Numbered from the stretch's first letter, positions 34,825 through 44,021 are shown. The stretch is DNA of 44,995 nucleotides from Chthoniobacter flavus (GCA_945883435.1 CAMCXK010000022.1:1-44995), one strand, 5' to 3'. Notes: generated from the sequence alone by a model not told the origin. Numbers and translations are program-made.

Positions 34825-34843
34825 GTCTGAGTGGTTTTCAGAC
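34825..34843. terminator. Hairpin between convergent aspC and gatB
   Basis: GTCTGA and TCAGAC form a 6-bp stem with a 7-base loop 14 bases beyond the gatB stop codon in the 166-bp gap between the convergent genes. No T-tract follows on either strand. I see no gene in the gap. Confidence 0.3.
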
Positions 34844-34856
34844 CGTGATGCGCCGG

Positions 34857-36311
34857 TCAGGTGAGCTTTTTTTCAAGAATCTCCCCTGCGAGGGCCGGGT
34901 TGGCTTTGCCTTTTGAAAGCTTCATGACCTGTCCCTTGAGAAAATTGAGGGCGGAGGTTTTCCCCGCCTTGTAATCGGCAACCGGCCCGGGGTGGGCTTC
35001 GATGGCTTGATCAACGAAGGCTTCGATGGCTCCCGCGTCACTTTCCTGTTTGAGTCCCTTTTCCTGCACAATGGTGGCGGCGGCCTTGCCGGAGCTGAAC
35101 ATCTCGGCAAAGACCTCCTTGCCTTGTTTCGAATTGATGGTTCCGTTGTCGATCAGGTTGACGAGTTCGTCGAGCGCGGCGGGTGGCACCGGGCACTCGC
35201 GGATCAACGCACCTGTCGAGGAAAGGGCGCTTTGAAGATCGTTGAGAATCCAGTTCGCCACATTTTTCGGCTTTTTGGCGGCGCGGGCGGCGGATTCAAA
35301 ATACGAGGCCAGATCCAGATCGTTCGCAAGGACAGCCGCGTCATAGTCGCTCACTCCGAAGTCCGACACAAAGCGGGCCCGTTTCTCCCAGGGGAGCTCG
35401 GGCTTGCGGGACGAGGCGGCCGCCACCAAGTCGCGGGTCTTGACGGGCAGGAGGTCGGGGTCGGGGAAATACCGGTAGTCGTGGGCGCTTTCCTTGATGC
35501 GCATGAGGGAGGTCTCGCCCCTTGCATCGTCCCAGCGGCGGGTTTCCTGCTGGAGGGTGCCGCCGCTCCGGAGAACTTCAATCTGGCGGGGAATCTCGTA
35601 GGCCAAGGCGCGGCGAACCCCCGAGATCGAGTTGAGATTCTTGACCTCGATCTTCGTGCCGAACTTTTCCGTGCCCACCGGCCGGACCGAGACGTTGACA
35701 TCGCACCGCAGTTGGCCTTTTTCCATGTCCGCATCGCTGATGCCTCCGTAGATCATGACCTGCTGGAGCACGGTCAGGTAGGCGAACGCCTCCTCGGGCG
35801 AGGCGATATCGGGCTCGCCGACGATTTCCAAGAGCGGCGTTCCGGCGCGGTTGAAATCGATGCCGGTGGCTGTTTCCATGTGAAAACTTTTGGCCACATC
35901 CTCTTCCAGATGGATGCGGACAAGGCGGACCTTCTTGTCCGGGGTGGCGATGGATTTTTGAGCGTCTTTGGGATACGCGAGATCGTGGAGGGGCACATGC
36001 CCGCCGAGGCAGAACGGTTGGTCGTATTGGCTGATCTGGTAGTTCTTCGGCATGTCCGGATAAAAATAGTTTTTGCGGTCGAACTTGCAGACGGGGCCGA
36101 TCTCGCAGCCGAGCATGATTCCCGCGAGGGCGGTCAGTTGCAAAGCTTCGGCATTCATCACCGGCAGTGCGCCGGGCATCCCGAGGCAAACCGGGCAGAC
36201 GTTGGTGTTCGGTTCGGCACCGTATTCGACGGCGCACGCGCAGAACATTTTGCTGCGGGTTTTGAGTTGAACGTGAACCTCGAGGCCGATGGTGGCGATG
36301 AATTCGGTCAT
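34857..36311 (-). CDS. gatB: Asp/Glu-tRNA amidotransferase subunit B
   Basis: GatB with GatA and GatC converts misacylated Glu-tRNA(Gln) or Asp-tRNA(Asn) to the correct aminoacyl-tRNA. The 484-residue protein starts 'MTEFIATIGLEVHVQLKTRS', has the zinc-type cysteines 'FCACAVEYG' and 'VCPVCLGMPG', 'KNYFYPDMPKNYQISQYDQP', and a C-terminal YqeY-like tRNA-binding tail ('FLKGQVMKLSKGKANPALAG'). Normal length. It is last in an aroC-cvpA-gatB run and overlaps the cvpA-like stop as ATGA. gatA and gatC are not in the window. Confidence 0.97.
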   Translation of the reverse strand: MTEFIATIGLEVHVQLKTRSKMFCACAVEYGAEPNTNVCPVCLGMPGALPVMNAEALQLTALAGIMLGCEIGPVCKFDRKNYFYPDMPKNYQISQYDQPFCLGGHVPLHDLAYPKDAQKSIATPDKKVRLVRIHLEEDVAKSFHMETATGIDFNRAGTPLLEIVGEPDIASPEEAFAYLTVLQQVMIYGGISDADMEKGQLRCDVNVSVRPVGTEKFGTKIEVKNLNSISGVRRALAYEIPRQIEVLRSGGTLQQETRRWDDARGETSLMRIKESAHDYRYFPDPDLLPVKTRDLVAAASSRKPELPWEKRARFVSDFGVSDYDAAVLANDLDLASYFESAARAAKKPKNVANWILNDLQSALSSTGALIRECPVPPAALDELVNLIDNGTINSKQGKEVFAEMFSSGKAAATIVQEKGLKQESDAGAIEAFVDQAIEAHPGPVADYKAGKTSALNFLKGQVMKLSKGKANPALAGEILEKKLT

Positions 36312-37171
36312 GGTGTGGCGGATTGGGATGGCGGATTCTTGCGTGCAGGCAGGGCGTAATCGAGCGCTTTTTGGAGGTCCGTGGAAAGAACCAGTTTTTG
36401 CAGGGAAGGGTCGGTGGCCGCTTGGAAAAGCAGCGGGTTTTTAACCAGGGCCGGAATGTCCTTGTTCTCGGCGGCCGACACGATGCCGGGATCGTTCAGA
36501 AGGGCCTGCATGCGGGGATGGGCAAGGATTTTTTGCACATCGGGAACCTCCAGAAACCGCAGCATGGCCTCGGTGTTGTTCGTGAGTTGGCCGAATTTCA
36601 CCAGACGGTCGTAAGTGTCGGTCGGAAGCACATCGATACGCTCGACAAACTCCCCCACGGGACCGAGTTCCAGCGAGTCCTTGAGAATTGCCAGGGTGCG
36701 GACCGTGGAAGGCGCGCCGGAGGCGGGCTTGCCGGCGAGTCCCGATTGGGCGATCGCGCCGGAGGTGCGGATGAGCGAAATGGCTCCCCAGAGCAGGAAC
36801 AGGCCGGTGAGAACACCAAAGAAGGCTCCACCAATCCCGAAAACCCACCGCATGAGCCCGGGCGGTTGCTGGGAGGTCCGTTTGAAAACCAGAGCGCTGG
36901 CGAAAAGACAGACTCCCAGGACGGTGAGCGCCAATCCTCCGCCGACGACAAATCCGCAAAAAAAGGCCAATCCCGGCAAGATCAGGCCCACCATGGCTGC
37001 CACGGCCTGTCCGGCCAGCAGTCCAAGAAAGCCGGACAGAACAAATGCCCCGAAGTGCAGCGCGCTGCGGACAAGCCCCCGGCGCCAACCGACAAAGGTT
37101 TCCCAGAGAAGAAAGAGAGCGCCTGCGTAAAGAAGGACGTTTTGCCAAAAGGGGGTTCCGAGATCCGTCAT
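36308..37171 (-). CDS. CvpA-like integral membrane protein
   Basis: The 287-residue protein has four membrane segments in its first half (about residues 8-25, 33-60, 65-92 and 107-135), matching the CvpA (colicin V production) fold, then a soluble C-terminal region of about 140 residues ('LGPVGEFVERIDVLPTDTYD' and a helical tail to 'LDYALPARKNPPSQSATP'). CvpA proteins affect envelope stress and septation in some bacteria, but the biochemical role is unknown. It lies 13 bases after aroC and overlaps gatB by four. The assignment rests on topology and size. Confidence 0.7.
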   Translation of the reverse strand: MTDLGTPFWQNVLLYAGALFLLWETFVGWRRGLVRSALHFGAFVLSGFLGLLAGQAVAAMVGLILPGLAFFCGFVVGGGLALTVLGVCLFASALVFKRTSQQPPGLMRWVFGIGGAFFGVLTGLFLLWGAISLIRTSGAIAQSGLAGKPASGAPSTVRTLAILKDSLELGPVGEFVERIDVLPTDTYDRLVKFGQLTNNTEAMLRFLEVPDVQKILAHPRMQALLNDPGIVSAAENKDIPALVKNPLLFQAATDPSLQKLVLSTDLQKALDYALPARKNPPSQSATP

Positions 37172-37184
37172 GGGTGGGGGTCGG

Positions 37185-38276
37185 TCAACGTGGAAGCAGG
37201 TCCTGGGCCCGTTGACGCATGGCGTGGTCGACCAGCACCAGCGCTGTCATGGCCTCGACCATCACCACCGCCCGGGGCAGAACACACGGATCGTGGCGCC
37301 CCCGCGCCGCCAGGCGGGATTCCTCGCCTCCGATCGTAACGGTGGATTGCATCTTGGCGATCGTGGCGGTGGGTTTGAAGGCCACCCGGAAGAGCAGGGG
37401 TTCTCCGTTGCTGATGCCGCCTTGAACGCCTCCGGAGCGATTGGACGCGGTGTGCACGGATCCCTCGCGCATCACATAGGCATCGTTGTGTTCACTGCCT
37501 TTTTGCCAAGTGCCGGAAAATCCCGAGCCGATTTCAAATCCTTTGGTCGCCGGCAGGCTGAGCATGGCTTTTGCCAAATCCGCCTCCAACCGGTCGAAAA
37601 CCGGTTCGCCCAGCCCGGGAGGCATTCCGCGGACCACGGCATCGATCTGGCCTCCGATACTGTCCCCCTCGCTTCGGACCGCCTTGATTCTCTCGGTCAT
37701 GAGCGCGGCCGCCCGGTCATCCGGGCAGCGAACGGCATTCGCCTCGATCTGGTCGGGTTTCACCGTGGCGGGATCCACATCGGAGGCGATATCGTGGATG
37801 CGCGAGACCCACGCGAGGATTTCGATCCCGGGATAAATGGAATGGAGGACTTTTTTGGCCACCGCCCCGGCGGCGACGCGTCCGATCGTTTCGCGGGCCG
37901 AGGATCTTCCGCCTCCCTCCCAGTTGCGCACCCCGTATTTCGATTGGTAGGTGAAGTCGGCGTGGGACGGGCGGAAGTGGGTTTCCATTTCCGAATAGGC
38001 TTCCGGGCGGGCATCGGTGTTGGGCACGAAAACCGAGATGGGAGTGCCGAGCGTGACGCCCCGGAAAACGCCACTGAGGATTTTGCAGGTATCGGATTCC
38101 TTGCGTGGCGTGACGATGTCGCTTTGTCCCGGCCGGCGCCGGTCCAAGTCGGGCTGCAAATCCGCCTCCGAAAGCGGCAACCGGGGTGGACATCCGTCGA
38201 TGACCACACCCACGCCGCCGCCGTGGGATTCCCCCCAAGTTGAAATCCGAAACAGAGTGCCATGAGTGCTCGCCAT
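37185..38276 (-). CDS. aroC: Chorismate synthase
   Basis: AroC makes chorismate from EPSP using reduced FMN. The 363-residue protein starts '[20 protein letters not shown]', with the family signature, and continues with '[19 protein letters not shown]' and '[21 protein letters not shown]'. I use ATG 38276, matching the usual N-terminus; a TTG four codons upstream also exists. No good ribosome-binding site precedes it. It heads the aroC-cvpA-gatB group; the 97-bp gap to the receptor gene shows no gene. Confidence 0.97.
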   Translation of the reverse strand: MASTHGTLFRISTWGESHGGGVGVVIDGCPPRLPLSEADLQPDLDRRRPGQSDIVTPRKESDTCKILSGVFRGVTLGTPISVFVPNTDARPEAYSEMETHFRPSHADFTYQSKYGVRNWEGGGRSSARETIGRVAAGAVAKKVLHSIYPGIEILAWVSRIHDIASDVDPATVKPDQIEANAVRCPDDRAAALMTERIKAVRSEGDSIGGQIDAVVRGMPPGLGEPVFDRLEADLAKAMLSLPATKGFEIGSGFSGTWQKGSEHNDAYVMREGSVHTASNRSGGVQGGISNGEPLLFRVAFKPTATIAKMQSTVTIGGEESRLAARGRHDPCVLPRAVVMVEAMTALVLVDHAMRQRAQDLLPR

Positions 38277-38373
38277 AAGTTGTAACAAAAGAGAAAAGAT
38301 CAGCCCCTCCGGGCAGGCAAATCAAAAGATATGCCCGGCGTGCCTTGCGCGGCGCGGTCCCGTGGACGGTGCT

Positions 38374-39489
38374 TCAAGGCGCGGCGGCGGCTCCGAGCCA
38401 GCGCCTTTGCGTATCGGCCCACATGGTGGATTGGGTGAATTCCAACACGGCATCGTTGAAACGCCGGTAGTCGGGATGGTCGTTCCGGAAAGGCACCGCT
38501 ATAAACGACTCCCGGAAGTTGAACCGGGCCAGTTCGAAATGTTTGGGTGGCCGCAGCTGGGAGAAGCTCCGCAGAGCATAGGCGAGCGCGTAGCGGTCCT
38601 CGATCACCGCCTCGATCCGCCGGGCGTGCAAATCCTCAAGCGCCGCGTCGATCGACTCGTATTCGTGCGTTGCAACGCCAAGCGTCTTCAAAACCCCGGC
38701 GGCCTCGGAATCCTTGAGAACACCGCAGGAGATTTCCTGAAAGTCGGCGATGTTCTGAAGCGAGTTGGAAAGTCGGGCCGCGGAAAGCGAGGACGTCACG
38801 CTGGCCGTGAAGCCCGAGACCAAAACCACTCCTCCCAGCATCCAGAGAAACGCGATGAAGCGGCCCGCAAATGTCGCCGGCGTTTTGTCCCCGTAGCCAA
38901 CCGTTGTCATGGTGACTGCGGAAAACCAAAGCGCGGATCCGATACCACGAAGGCCACCGGCAAAATGCCGCGCATCGTGCTGCCGTTCCACAGCCCAAAT
39001 AAGAACACTGACGAGAAGCATGGTGGCGACAATCCCCGCCACAAGCTTGGCAATCGTGGGATTTAAAAGGTCGCTTCGCACGGCCAGCCAGGCGGATTTC
39101 CAGTCCTGCCGGTTGAAGGCCGCCGTGATGCTGGAGTTCAGATAAGGGAGGGCAAAATCAATCATCCGCTCCGCCGCGGGTGTGACCTCGCTTTCCCCGG
39201 CCCCTGCATCAAAATCCCCAGCGGCCACGCCTTGGATCACATCCTCGTAGGGCACCTCGACGAATTCGTAGTCGATCCCGGCGATCTTCGACACCCCCAT
39301 CCAAAGCGAGGGAGCCAGTCCCGCCCAGGAGCCATCCTGGTTCTTGATCGCATAGGGCGGTTTCTCATGAATGGCCACCCGCAGCCGGTTTGATGCCGTC
39401 GAGGGGGACTCGCCCCAGGCAAACACCGCGGACAGCAGAACCCCGGACAGCACCATGAAAACCCGCAACAAAGATTGTGGTCCGCTCAT
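38374..39489 (-). CDS. GluR0-type ligand-gated ion channel (prokaryotic glutamate receptor)
   Basis: The 371-residue protein has a signal peptide (about 1-26), a split periplasmic-binding domain (S1 about 35-130, '[20 protein letters not shown]'; S2 about 240-365), and between them a membrane core: helix about 147-167, pore loop with selectivity filter TVGYGD (196-201) in '[20 protein letters not shown]', and helix about 209-229 ending '[11 protein letters not shown]'. This is the architecture of bacterial GluR0, where amino-acid binding outside opens a potassium-type pore. Unlike animal receptors it lacks a third helix. It starts inside the ruvB stop as ATGA. Ligand is unknown; potassium selectivity is inferred from the filter. 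Confidence 0.9.
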   Translation of the reverse strand: MSGPQSLLRVFMVLSGVLLSAVFAWGESPSTASNRLRVAIHEKPPYAIKNQDGSWAGLAPSLWMGVSKIAGIDYEFVEVPYEDVIQGVAAGDFDAGAGESEVTPAAERMIDFALPYLNSSITAAFNRQDWKSAWLAVRSDLLNPTIAKLVAGIVATMLLVSVLIWAVERQHDARHFAGGLRGIGSALWFSAVTMTTVGYGDKTPATFAGRFIAFLWMLGGVVLVSGFTASVTSSLSAARLSNSLQNIADFQEISCGVLKDSEAAGVLKTLGVATHEYESIDAALEDLHARRIEAVIEDRYALAYALRSFSQLRPPKHFELARFNFRESFIAVPFRNDHPDYRRFNDAVLEFTQSTMWADTQRRWLGAAAAP

Positions 39490-40523
39490 GATCCGGAGTT
39501 GAACAAATCCGCCTGTTCCGGCGTGGTTGGCGCGGGAAGGCCGATTTTGCGGTAGGCCTTGGGCATCGCCACGCGTCCTTGCGGGGAGCGCTTGATGTAT
39601 CCTTGCATGATAAGATAGGGCTCGTGGACCTCCTCGATGGTGCCGGGTTCCTCGCCGATCGCCACGGCAAGGCTGTTCAAACCGACCGGTCCTCCGTCGA
39701 AAAGCGAAATGATCGCGTCAAGGATGCGTTTGTCCATTTCGTCGAAGCCATCCGCATCGATATCCAGGGTTTGCAGGGCCTCGGCCGCGGATTGGGCGGT
39801 GATCCGGCCACCGGCACGAACCAATGCGTAGTCGCGCACCCAGCGGAGAAGGTTGTTGGCGATGCGGGGTGTGCCCCGGGCGCGGCGGGCGATTTCGAGA
39901 TCGGCTCCCGATTCGAGTTCGCTACCAAGCAGTCCCGCGCTGCGGGAGACGATCGCGGCCAGGGTGGGCGTGTCGTAGTAGTCCAGGCGGCAATTCATTC
40001 CGAAGCGCGATCTCAGGGGGTCGCTGATCATCCCGGAGCGGGTGGTCGCGCCAACAAGGGTGAACGGGGCCAGATTCAGGCGCACGGTGCGCGCGCTGGG
40101 GCCTTGATCGATCACGATGTCGAGTTTGAAATCCTCCATGGCCGGATACAGGTATTCCTCGATGGCTGGTTGAAGCCGGTGGATTTCATCAATGAAGAGC
40201 ACGCCTCCGCGCTCGATGTTGGTCAGGAGGCCCGCGAGGTCGCCCGCTTTTTCAATCATCGGCCCGCTGGTTGTGCGGACCTCCGCTCCCATGGCGTTCC
40301 CGATGATGTAGGCGAGCGTGGTTTTGCCGAGGCCCGGTGGTCCGCTGAGAAGGATGTGCTGGAGCGTGTCGCCACGCGTCTTGGCGGCCTCAACCATGAT
40401 TTGAAGCCTCTCCACGGTCTTCTTTTGGCCCGCGAACTCCTCGAACATCGGTGGCCGGAGGGAGATCTCGAATGACGGGTCAAGTGGTTCGGCGGTCTGG
40501 ATCAATGGGGCGGTCTCGGCCAT
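39486..40523 (-). CDS. ruvB: Holliday junction branch-migration helicase RuvB
   Basis: RuvB is the AAA+ motor that drives branch migration with RuvA. The 345-residue protein has Walker A '[14 protein letters not shown]', Walker B '[10 protein letters not shown]', sensor '[20 protein letters not shown]', and the C-terminal winged helix ('[20 protein letters not shown]'). I chose ATG 40523; an ATG three codons earlier (40532) is equally possible. ruvA and ruvC are not adjacent. Its stop overlaps the start of the glutamate-receptor gene. Confidence 0.97.
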   Translation of the reverse strand: MAETAPLIQTAEPLDPSFEISLRPPMFEEFAGQKKTVERLQIMVEAAKTRGDTLQHILLSGPPGLGKTTLAYIIGNAMGAEVRTTSGPMIEKAGDLAGLLTNIERGGVLFIDEIHRLQPAIEEYLYPAMEDFKLDIVIDQGPSARTVRLNLAPFTLVGATTRSGMISDPLRSRFGMNCRLDYYDTPTLAAIVSRSAGLLGSELESGADLEIARRARGTPRIANNLLRWVRDYALVRAGGRITAQSAAEALQTLDIDADGFDEMDKRILDAIISLFDGGPVGLNSLAVAIGEEPGTIEEVHEPYLIMQGYIKRSPQGRVAMPKAYRKIGLPAPTTPEQADLFNSGS

Positions 40524-40622
40524 GCTGTGCATTCTTGCCCCAAAGCCGCCGACCCTGCAATCCCCGCCCGCTTTTGAGAAAGTGCCGTGCGGCGCGGCTT
40601 CAGCCAACAAACCCGAGCCGGT

Positions 40623-42131
40623 TTATTCGGTCCTCGCAACCGATGCAGGATTTTGAAAAACAGCATAGTGCTCCCCCATCCAGACAAGAGGCCATTTTCC
40701 TTGAAGAATCTCCTTGGTCGCCTCCTCAACCCCCGGCTGGGCGAACGTCCAGCGCTTGTCGATGTCGGCGACAACGGCAAAGCGCGCTTCGGAAAGGTCC
40801 GGTGCGTATAAAAACTGGTCTTTCCGTAGTGGCACACGAAATGGCCAGGTGGGGATGCCCTGCCATGTTGTGGATTGAAGGTAGTCGGCTGTGCGGCAGT
40901 GCAGCAGCCAAGCAATATTCTGGTGGCATATCACCAGGTCATGCGGTCCGGTATGACGGTTGACCCATGTCGCTGCCGCCTCGACCTCGGGGATCGATTG
41001 GGTGGTCCAAAAATCGATCCGCGTCGGAATTTTTCCAGAGAGTGACTTGGGAACCATGCCGATTGCAAAAGCGATGCCCAACAAGAGAGGAGACACTTTC
41101 AGCAAACGGCAGACCGGCTTGGAAAGGATCTCCCGTTCCGAAGCCCACTCAATCCATCGCGACAAACCGGCGCCGATGCCCAGGCAAAGCAGTGGAGTGA
41201 TCACGATGGCCTGATAGTAAAAAACGGTCAGGTTCGCCCTGTTCTGCAGCAGGAGGATGGCGATCAGCAAGGTGCCCGCCGCAAGGCATCTCGAGCGGCC
41301 GCGCAGGGCGGACAGTGTCAATCCCAGAGCCAATAAATGAAAACCATCTTGAGTGAAAAACCGCCAAAAGTGAGTCAGCAACCCACCGCTGTTCTCCCGG
41401 CTGGCGTGGCTATAAAACCCGGCTGTGGCTTGCAGGTCGCTCCAGACATACTCCCAACCATGGAGCATGGCCCCGGTGGCCATCGATGCTCCCGTGGCAA
41501 TCGCGAACGGTATCGCAATCGGAAGCCAGGAACGTGGTCGATTCCAGCTTACAGCCAATGCGGCTGCCAAGCCATAAACCGCCAAAGGCAGGGCCATCGC
41601 ACCAATTGCCAATCCCATTCCTGCAATCCACCCGCTGCGCCTTGTCCGCCGCCCGCTCAAGGCGAGAAAGGTGATACAAAATCCCAATGCCACGAGGTTG
41701 TGTGTGAAGATCCAACGAAAATGAATCACGCTTTGCTCGAATCCAAGAAACAAAACCGCCGAGCCGAAGGCCGCCATCGCTGACATGATGCGCCGCCCGC
41801 CGAATGCGATCAAAACAGCAAGAGCAAGGGCGAGAATGGCATTAAACAACCGGCCGCCGATAATGTCACCTCCTGAGATCCAGGAGGCAGTCCCGACAAT
41901 CCACTCGTAAAGAGGCTGGTAGGGTGCATAAGGATTCCAAAAAGTGTTCTTGAAGGAGCCGTGGGCGGCCACGCCATGTGCCAACTTCAAACCCGCTGTG
42001 AGGGCAAGCCCCTCATCCCCATACCACGAGGGAGCGGTTCGCAAATGCGGCAGGTAGAGAACCGACCACTGAAGAATCAAAAAAACCGTCACAGCCAGCG
42101 CAAGCCGGCGGCGGCCGATGACCGGCTTCAT
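40623..42131 (-). CDS. GT39/ArnT-like membrane glycosyltransferase
   Basis: The 502-residue protein has 10 or more membrane helices and, after the first, the loop 'APSWYGDEGLALTAGL' with the acidic D-E pair typical of polyprenol-phosphate-sugar-dependent GT-C enzymes (GT39/ArnT/PMT). The C-terminal 120 residues look soluble and extracytoplasmic. Such enzymes transfer a sugar from a lipid carrier to protein or lipid outside the inner membrane. The ATG at 42131 overlaps the HAD gene stop as ATGA, so both are translated together. Donor and acceptor are unknown. Confidence 0.75.
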   Translation of the reverse strand: MKPVIGRRRLALAVTVFLILQWSVLYLPHLRTAPSWYGDEGLALTAGLKLAHGVAAHGSFKNTFWNPYAPYQPLYEWIVGTASWISGGDIIGGRLFNAILALALAVLIAFGGRRIMSAMAAFGSAVLFLGFEQSVIHFRWIFTHNLVALGFCITFLALSGRRTRRSGWIAGMGLAIGAMALPLAVYGLAAALAVSWNRPRSWLPIAIPFAIATGASMATGAMLHGWEYVWSDLQATAGFYSHASRENSGGLLTHFWRFFTQDGFHLLALGLTLSALRGRSRCLAAGTLLIAILLLQNRANLTVFYYQAIVITPLLCLGIGAGLSRWIEWASEREILSKPVCRLLKVSPLLLGIAFAIGMVPKSLSGKIPTRIDFWTTQSIPEVEAAATWVNRHTGPHDLVICHQNIAWLLHCRTADYLQSTTWQGIPTWPFRVPLRKDQFLYAPDLSEARFAVVADIDKRWTFAQPGVEEATKEILQGKWPLVWMGEHYAVFQNPASVARTE

Positions 42132-42733
42132 GCTCCGGCGGAGCGGCGTTCCAAGGGATTGGGCACGTAGACCCATTGCATTCCGGCCGCTCGTGCCGCC
42201 TCCAAACCCGTGGGACTGTCTTCAAAAACCAGACAGGACGCGGCGGGCACGCCCAACCGCCCGGCTGCCGTGAGAAACGGCTCTGGAGACGGTTTCCCGT
42301 GCCTGTAGTCCTCGGCGCACACCACCGCATCGAACCAGGTGGCGATTCCCAACATTTGCAAAGTGGCTTCCACCATGTGTCGATGCCCGCCGGAAGCCAC
42401 GGCCATGGGTTTGGTTCCCCTTGCGGCACGGGCGATCTCCACGACGGCCTCCAAGGGTTGCACTTGCGGCACCAGCTGAAGGTAGTTTTGTTCTTTCAGA
42501 TGCACCGTCTGCTCGATGTTTAGATCCGTTCCAAAGCGTTCATTCAAGAGGGAGACGATGTTTGCGGTCGGACGCCCTCCCCAGGAGTAGAAAAGTTCCT
42601 CCGGGAAAACGCCTCCCAGCTCGTTGACCGCCTCCGTCCAGGCCTGATAGTGCAGGGGCATGTTGTCGGTCAGCGTGCCGTCACAGTCGAAAATAAAAGC
42701 GGCGAAGTCGCCGTCGGGAATTTGAAGTGTCAA
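42128..42733 (-). CDS. HAD-superfamily phosphatase, beta-phosphoglucomutase-like
   Basis: The 201-residue protein has the HAD motif I 'FIFDCDGTLTDNMPLHYQAW' (D16, D18), motif II near 'MAVASGG', Lys in 'RHGKPSPEPFL' and motif IV 'LVFEDSPTGLEAARAAG'. This is the subfamily of beta-phosphoglucomutases and sugar-phosphate phosphatases. No ATG is available before motif I; the best start is TTG 42733, 19 bases after the tRNA-Arg 3' end and without a Shine-Dalgarno sequence. It is coupled to the GT39-like gene, so a sugar-phosphate substrate in the same glycosylation path is plausible but inferred. Confidence 0.88.
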   Translation of the reverse strand: MTLQIPDGDFAAFIFDCDGTLTDNMPLHYQAWTEAVNELGGVFPEELFYSWGGRPTANIVSLLNERFGTDLNIEQTVHLKEQNYLQLVPQVQPLEAVVEIARAARGTKPMAVASGGHRHMVEATLQMLGIATWFDAVVCAEDYRHGKPSPEPFLTAAGRLGVPAASCLVFEDSPTGLEAARAAGMQWVYVPNPLERRSAGA

Positions 42734-42752
42734 AATAAAAAAATTGGGCTTG

Positions 42753-42825
42753 TGTCCCCAGGCAGAGTCGAACTGCCATCTGAGCTTTAGGAGAGCCCCG
42801 CTCTATCCACTTGAGCTATGAGGAC
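42753..42825 (-). tRNA. tRNA-Arg (anticodon CCT)
   Basis: The minus strand folds as a cloverleaf: acceptor GTCCTCA with TGGGGAC, D-arm GCTC/GAGC, anticodon stem GGGCT/AGCTC with loop CTCCTAA, T-arm GGCAG-TTCGACT-CTGCC and discriminator A. CCA is not encoded (CAA follows). It reads AGG codons. A T-rich stretch follows at 42734-42746, just before the HAD gene start. Confidence 0.93.
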
Positions 42826-43094
42826 TTTGAATCTTGATAATTTTCAGGAAAACTACCATGCTCTCCGCACGAGGGCAGACTGCAAGGTTGTCCGGGTCCA
42901 GTCAATGCTGATGTCTCTAATACGTCCAACCAAAATATTGATGTGGAGCCAATGATCAAATCGGAGAATGAGATTCTGAGACTCTATGTTCGATGAACTT
43001 GCCCACCCGGTTCGTTACAAAAAGTCTGGAGTTTTTGGGTTGAAGAGGTAAGGTGTAGACATCATCTGCGCGTTCGATAAAGACAGGACTCTGA
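42826..43094. other. A/T-richer gap between tRNA-Arg and the SAM-SUMF1 gene
   Basis: This 269-bp gap is visibly richer in A and T than the rest of the window and holds no ORF I can support. It must contain the divergent promoters of tRNA-Arg (minus) and the SAM-SUMF1 gene (plus). The last bases give the AGGA ribosome-binding site at 43085-43088. I see no long direct repeats or integrase remnants in it. Confidence 0.5.
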
Positions 43095-44021
43095 TTGATC
43101 GACATCACTCTACAACTTGAGGCGATTCTCAAAGCTGAGAACCGCGAACACCTTCTCAAAAATTTTATTGACGAGGGTGTGGACGACGCCGTGCTCGGAT
43201 ATCTCACCGATGACGATCTGGTCAACCTGGGCGTCAAGCGGATCGGGGACAGGCGGCGGTTGCTGGCGGCCTTTGCCAAGGTAGGTGCGGAGCAGGGTCT
43301 GGTGCTGGCTTCACCGATGCCGAAGGCTTCAAAGGAAAAACCGCATGTGAACAGCGTGGGTCTATCGTTTGTTCCGGTGCCACGCTTCAAGACCCTGGTG
43401 TGCACAATTCCGCTCCGGGTGCAGGACTACAGGCTTTACTGCGTCGAAAAGGGCATTGATTTTCCCGATCAGAAAAATCCGACCGACTCGACACATCCGG
43501 TGGTGAATGTTTCCTGGCACGAAGCCATCGAATATTGCCTGTGGCTCACTGCCAAGGAACGGGAAGCGGGACTCATGGGGAACGACCAGTTTTACCGGCT
43601 ACTGACCGACCTGGAATGGAGCGCCGCCATCGGGCTGCCCATGGAGGCGGAGGAAACTCCAGCCGAGCGGAGCAAGCAGAAACCGGGCTACCCCTGGGGA
43701 CCGGGCTATCCGCCACGCAAAGGCGTTGGCAACTACCATCCTTCGCTCAAGGTCGACGAGTGGGAGTTCACCTCGCCGGTGGATGCCTTTCCCGCAAACG
43801 AACTGGGCCTTTACGACCTGAGCGGCAATGTGTGGGAGTGGTGCATGGACAACTACAACACTTCGCGCACCTACCACACCTTGCGTGGAGGGGCGTGGGA
43901 CTTTTACGGAAGCGGGCTCATGTCGTCGGCCCGGAACGCCAACGATCCCAACGGCCGGGGCACAAGCATCGGATTCCGCATTGCGTTCGCAATCCAGGAT
44001 CCCCACCACCACTCGAAGTAG
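43095..44021 (+). CDS. SAM-domain/SUMF1 (formylglycine-generating-like) fusion protein
   Basis: The 308-residue protein joins an N-terminal sterile-alpha-motif-like domain (about 6-65; 'LLKNFIDEGVDDAVLGYLTD' and 'NLGVKRIGDRRRLLAAF') to a SUMF1/FGE-fold domain (about 85-300; 'VVNVSWHEAIEYCLWLT', 'GLYDLSGNVWEWCMDNY', 'HTLRGGAWDFYGSG', 'SIGFRIAFA'). SAM domains usually mediate oligomerisation; SUMF1 folds include copper oxidases, EgtB/PvdO-type iron enzymes and ligand-binding lectin-like forms. The two C-terminal active-site cysteines of true FGE are absent (no Cys after C250), so it is not a classical sulfatase activator. The start is TTG 43095 with AGGA six bases upstream. There is no signal peptide. 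Function unknown. Confidence 0.85.
   Translation: MIDITLQLEAILKAENREHLLKNFIDEGVDDAVLGYLTDDDLVNLGVKRIGDRRRLLAAFAKVGAEQGLVLASPMPKASKEKPHVNSVGLSFVPVPRFKTLVCTIPLRVQDYRLYCVEKGIDFPDQKNPTDSTHPVVNVSWHEAIEYCLWLTAKEREAGLMGNDQFYRLLTDLEWSAAIGLPMEAEETPAERSKQKPGYPWGPGYPPRKGVGNYHPSLKVDEWEFTSPVDAFPANELGLYDLSGNVWEWCMDNYNTSRTYHTLRGGAWDFYGSGLMSSARNANDPNGRGTSIGFRIAFAIQDPHHHSK

Noticed and set aside
34992-36359. Plus-strand 455-codon frame opposite gatB
   Set aside because: Complete antisense of a conserved gatB with no motif of its own.
42826-43094. Genomic-island attachment site at tRNA-Arg
   Set aside because: The gap faces the tRNA 5' end, not the usual 3' target, and no duplicated tRNA end or integrase is visible.
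42956-43103. Short minus-strand frame of about 49 codons before the SAM-SUMF1 gene
   Set aside because: No ribosome-binding site or recognisable family and it overlaps the start of the plus-strand gene.
43095-44021. Annotating the SUMF1 protein as a formylglycine-generating enzyme
   Set aside because: The C-terminal catalytic cysteine pair is absent and no sulfatase gene is in the window.
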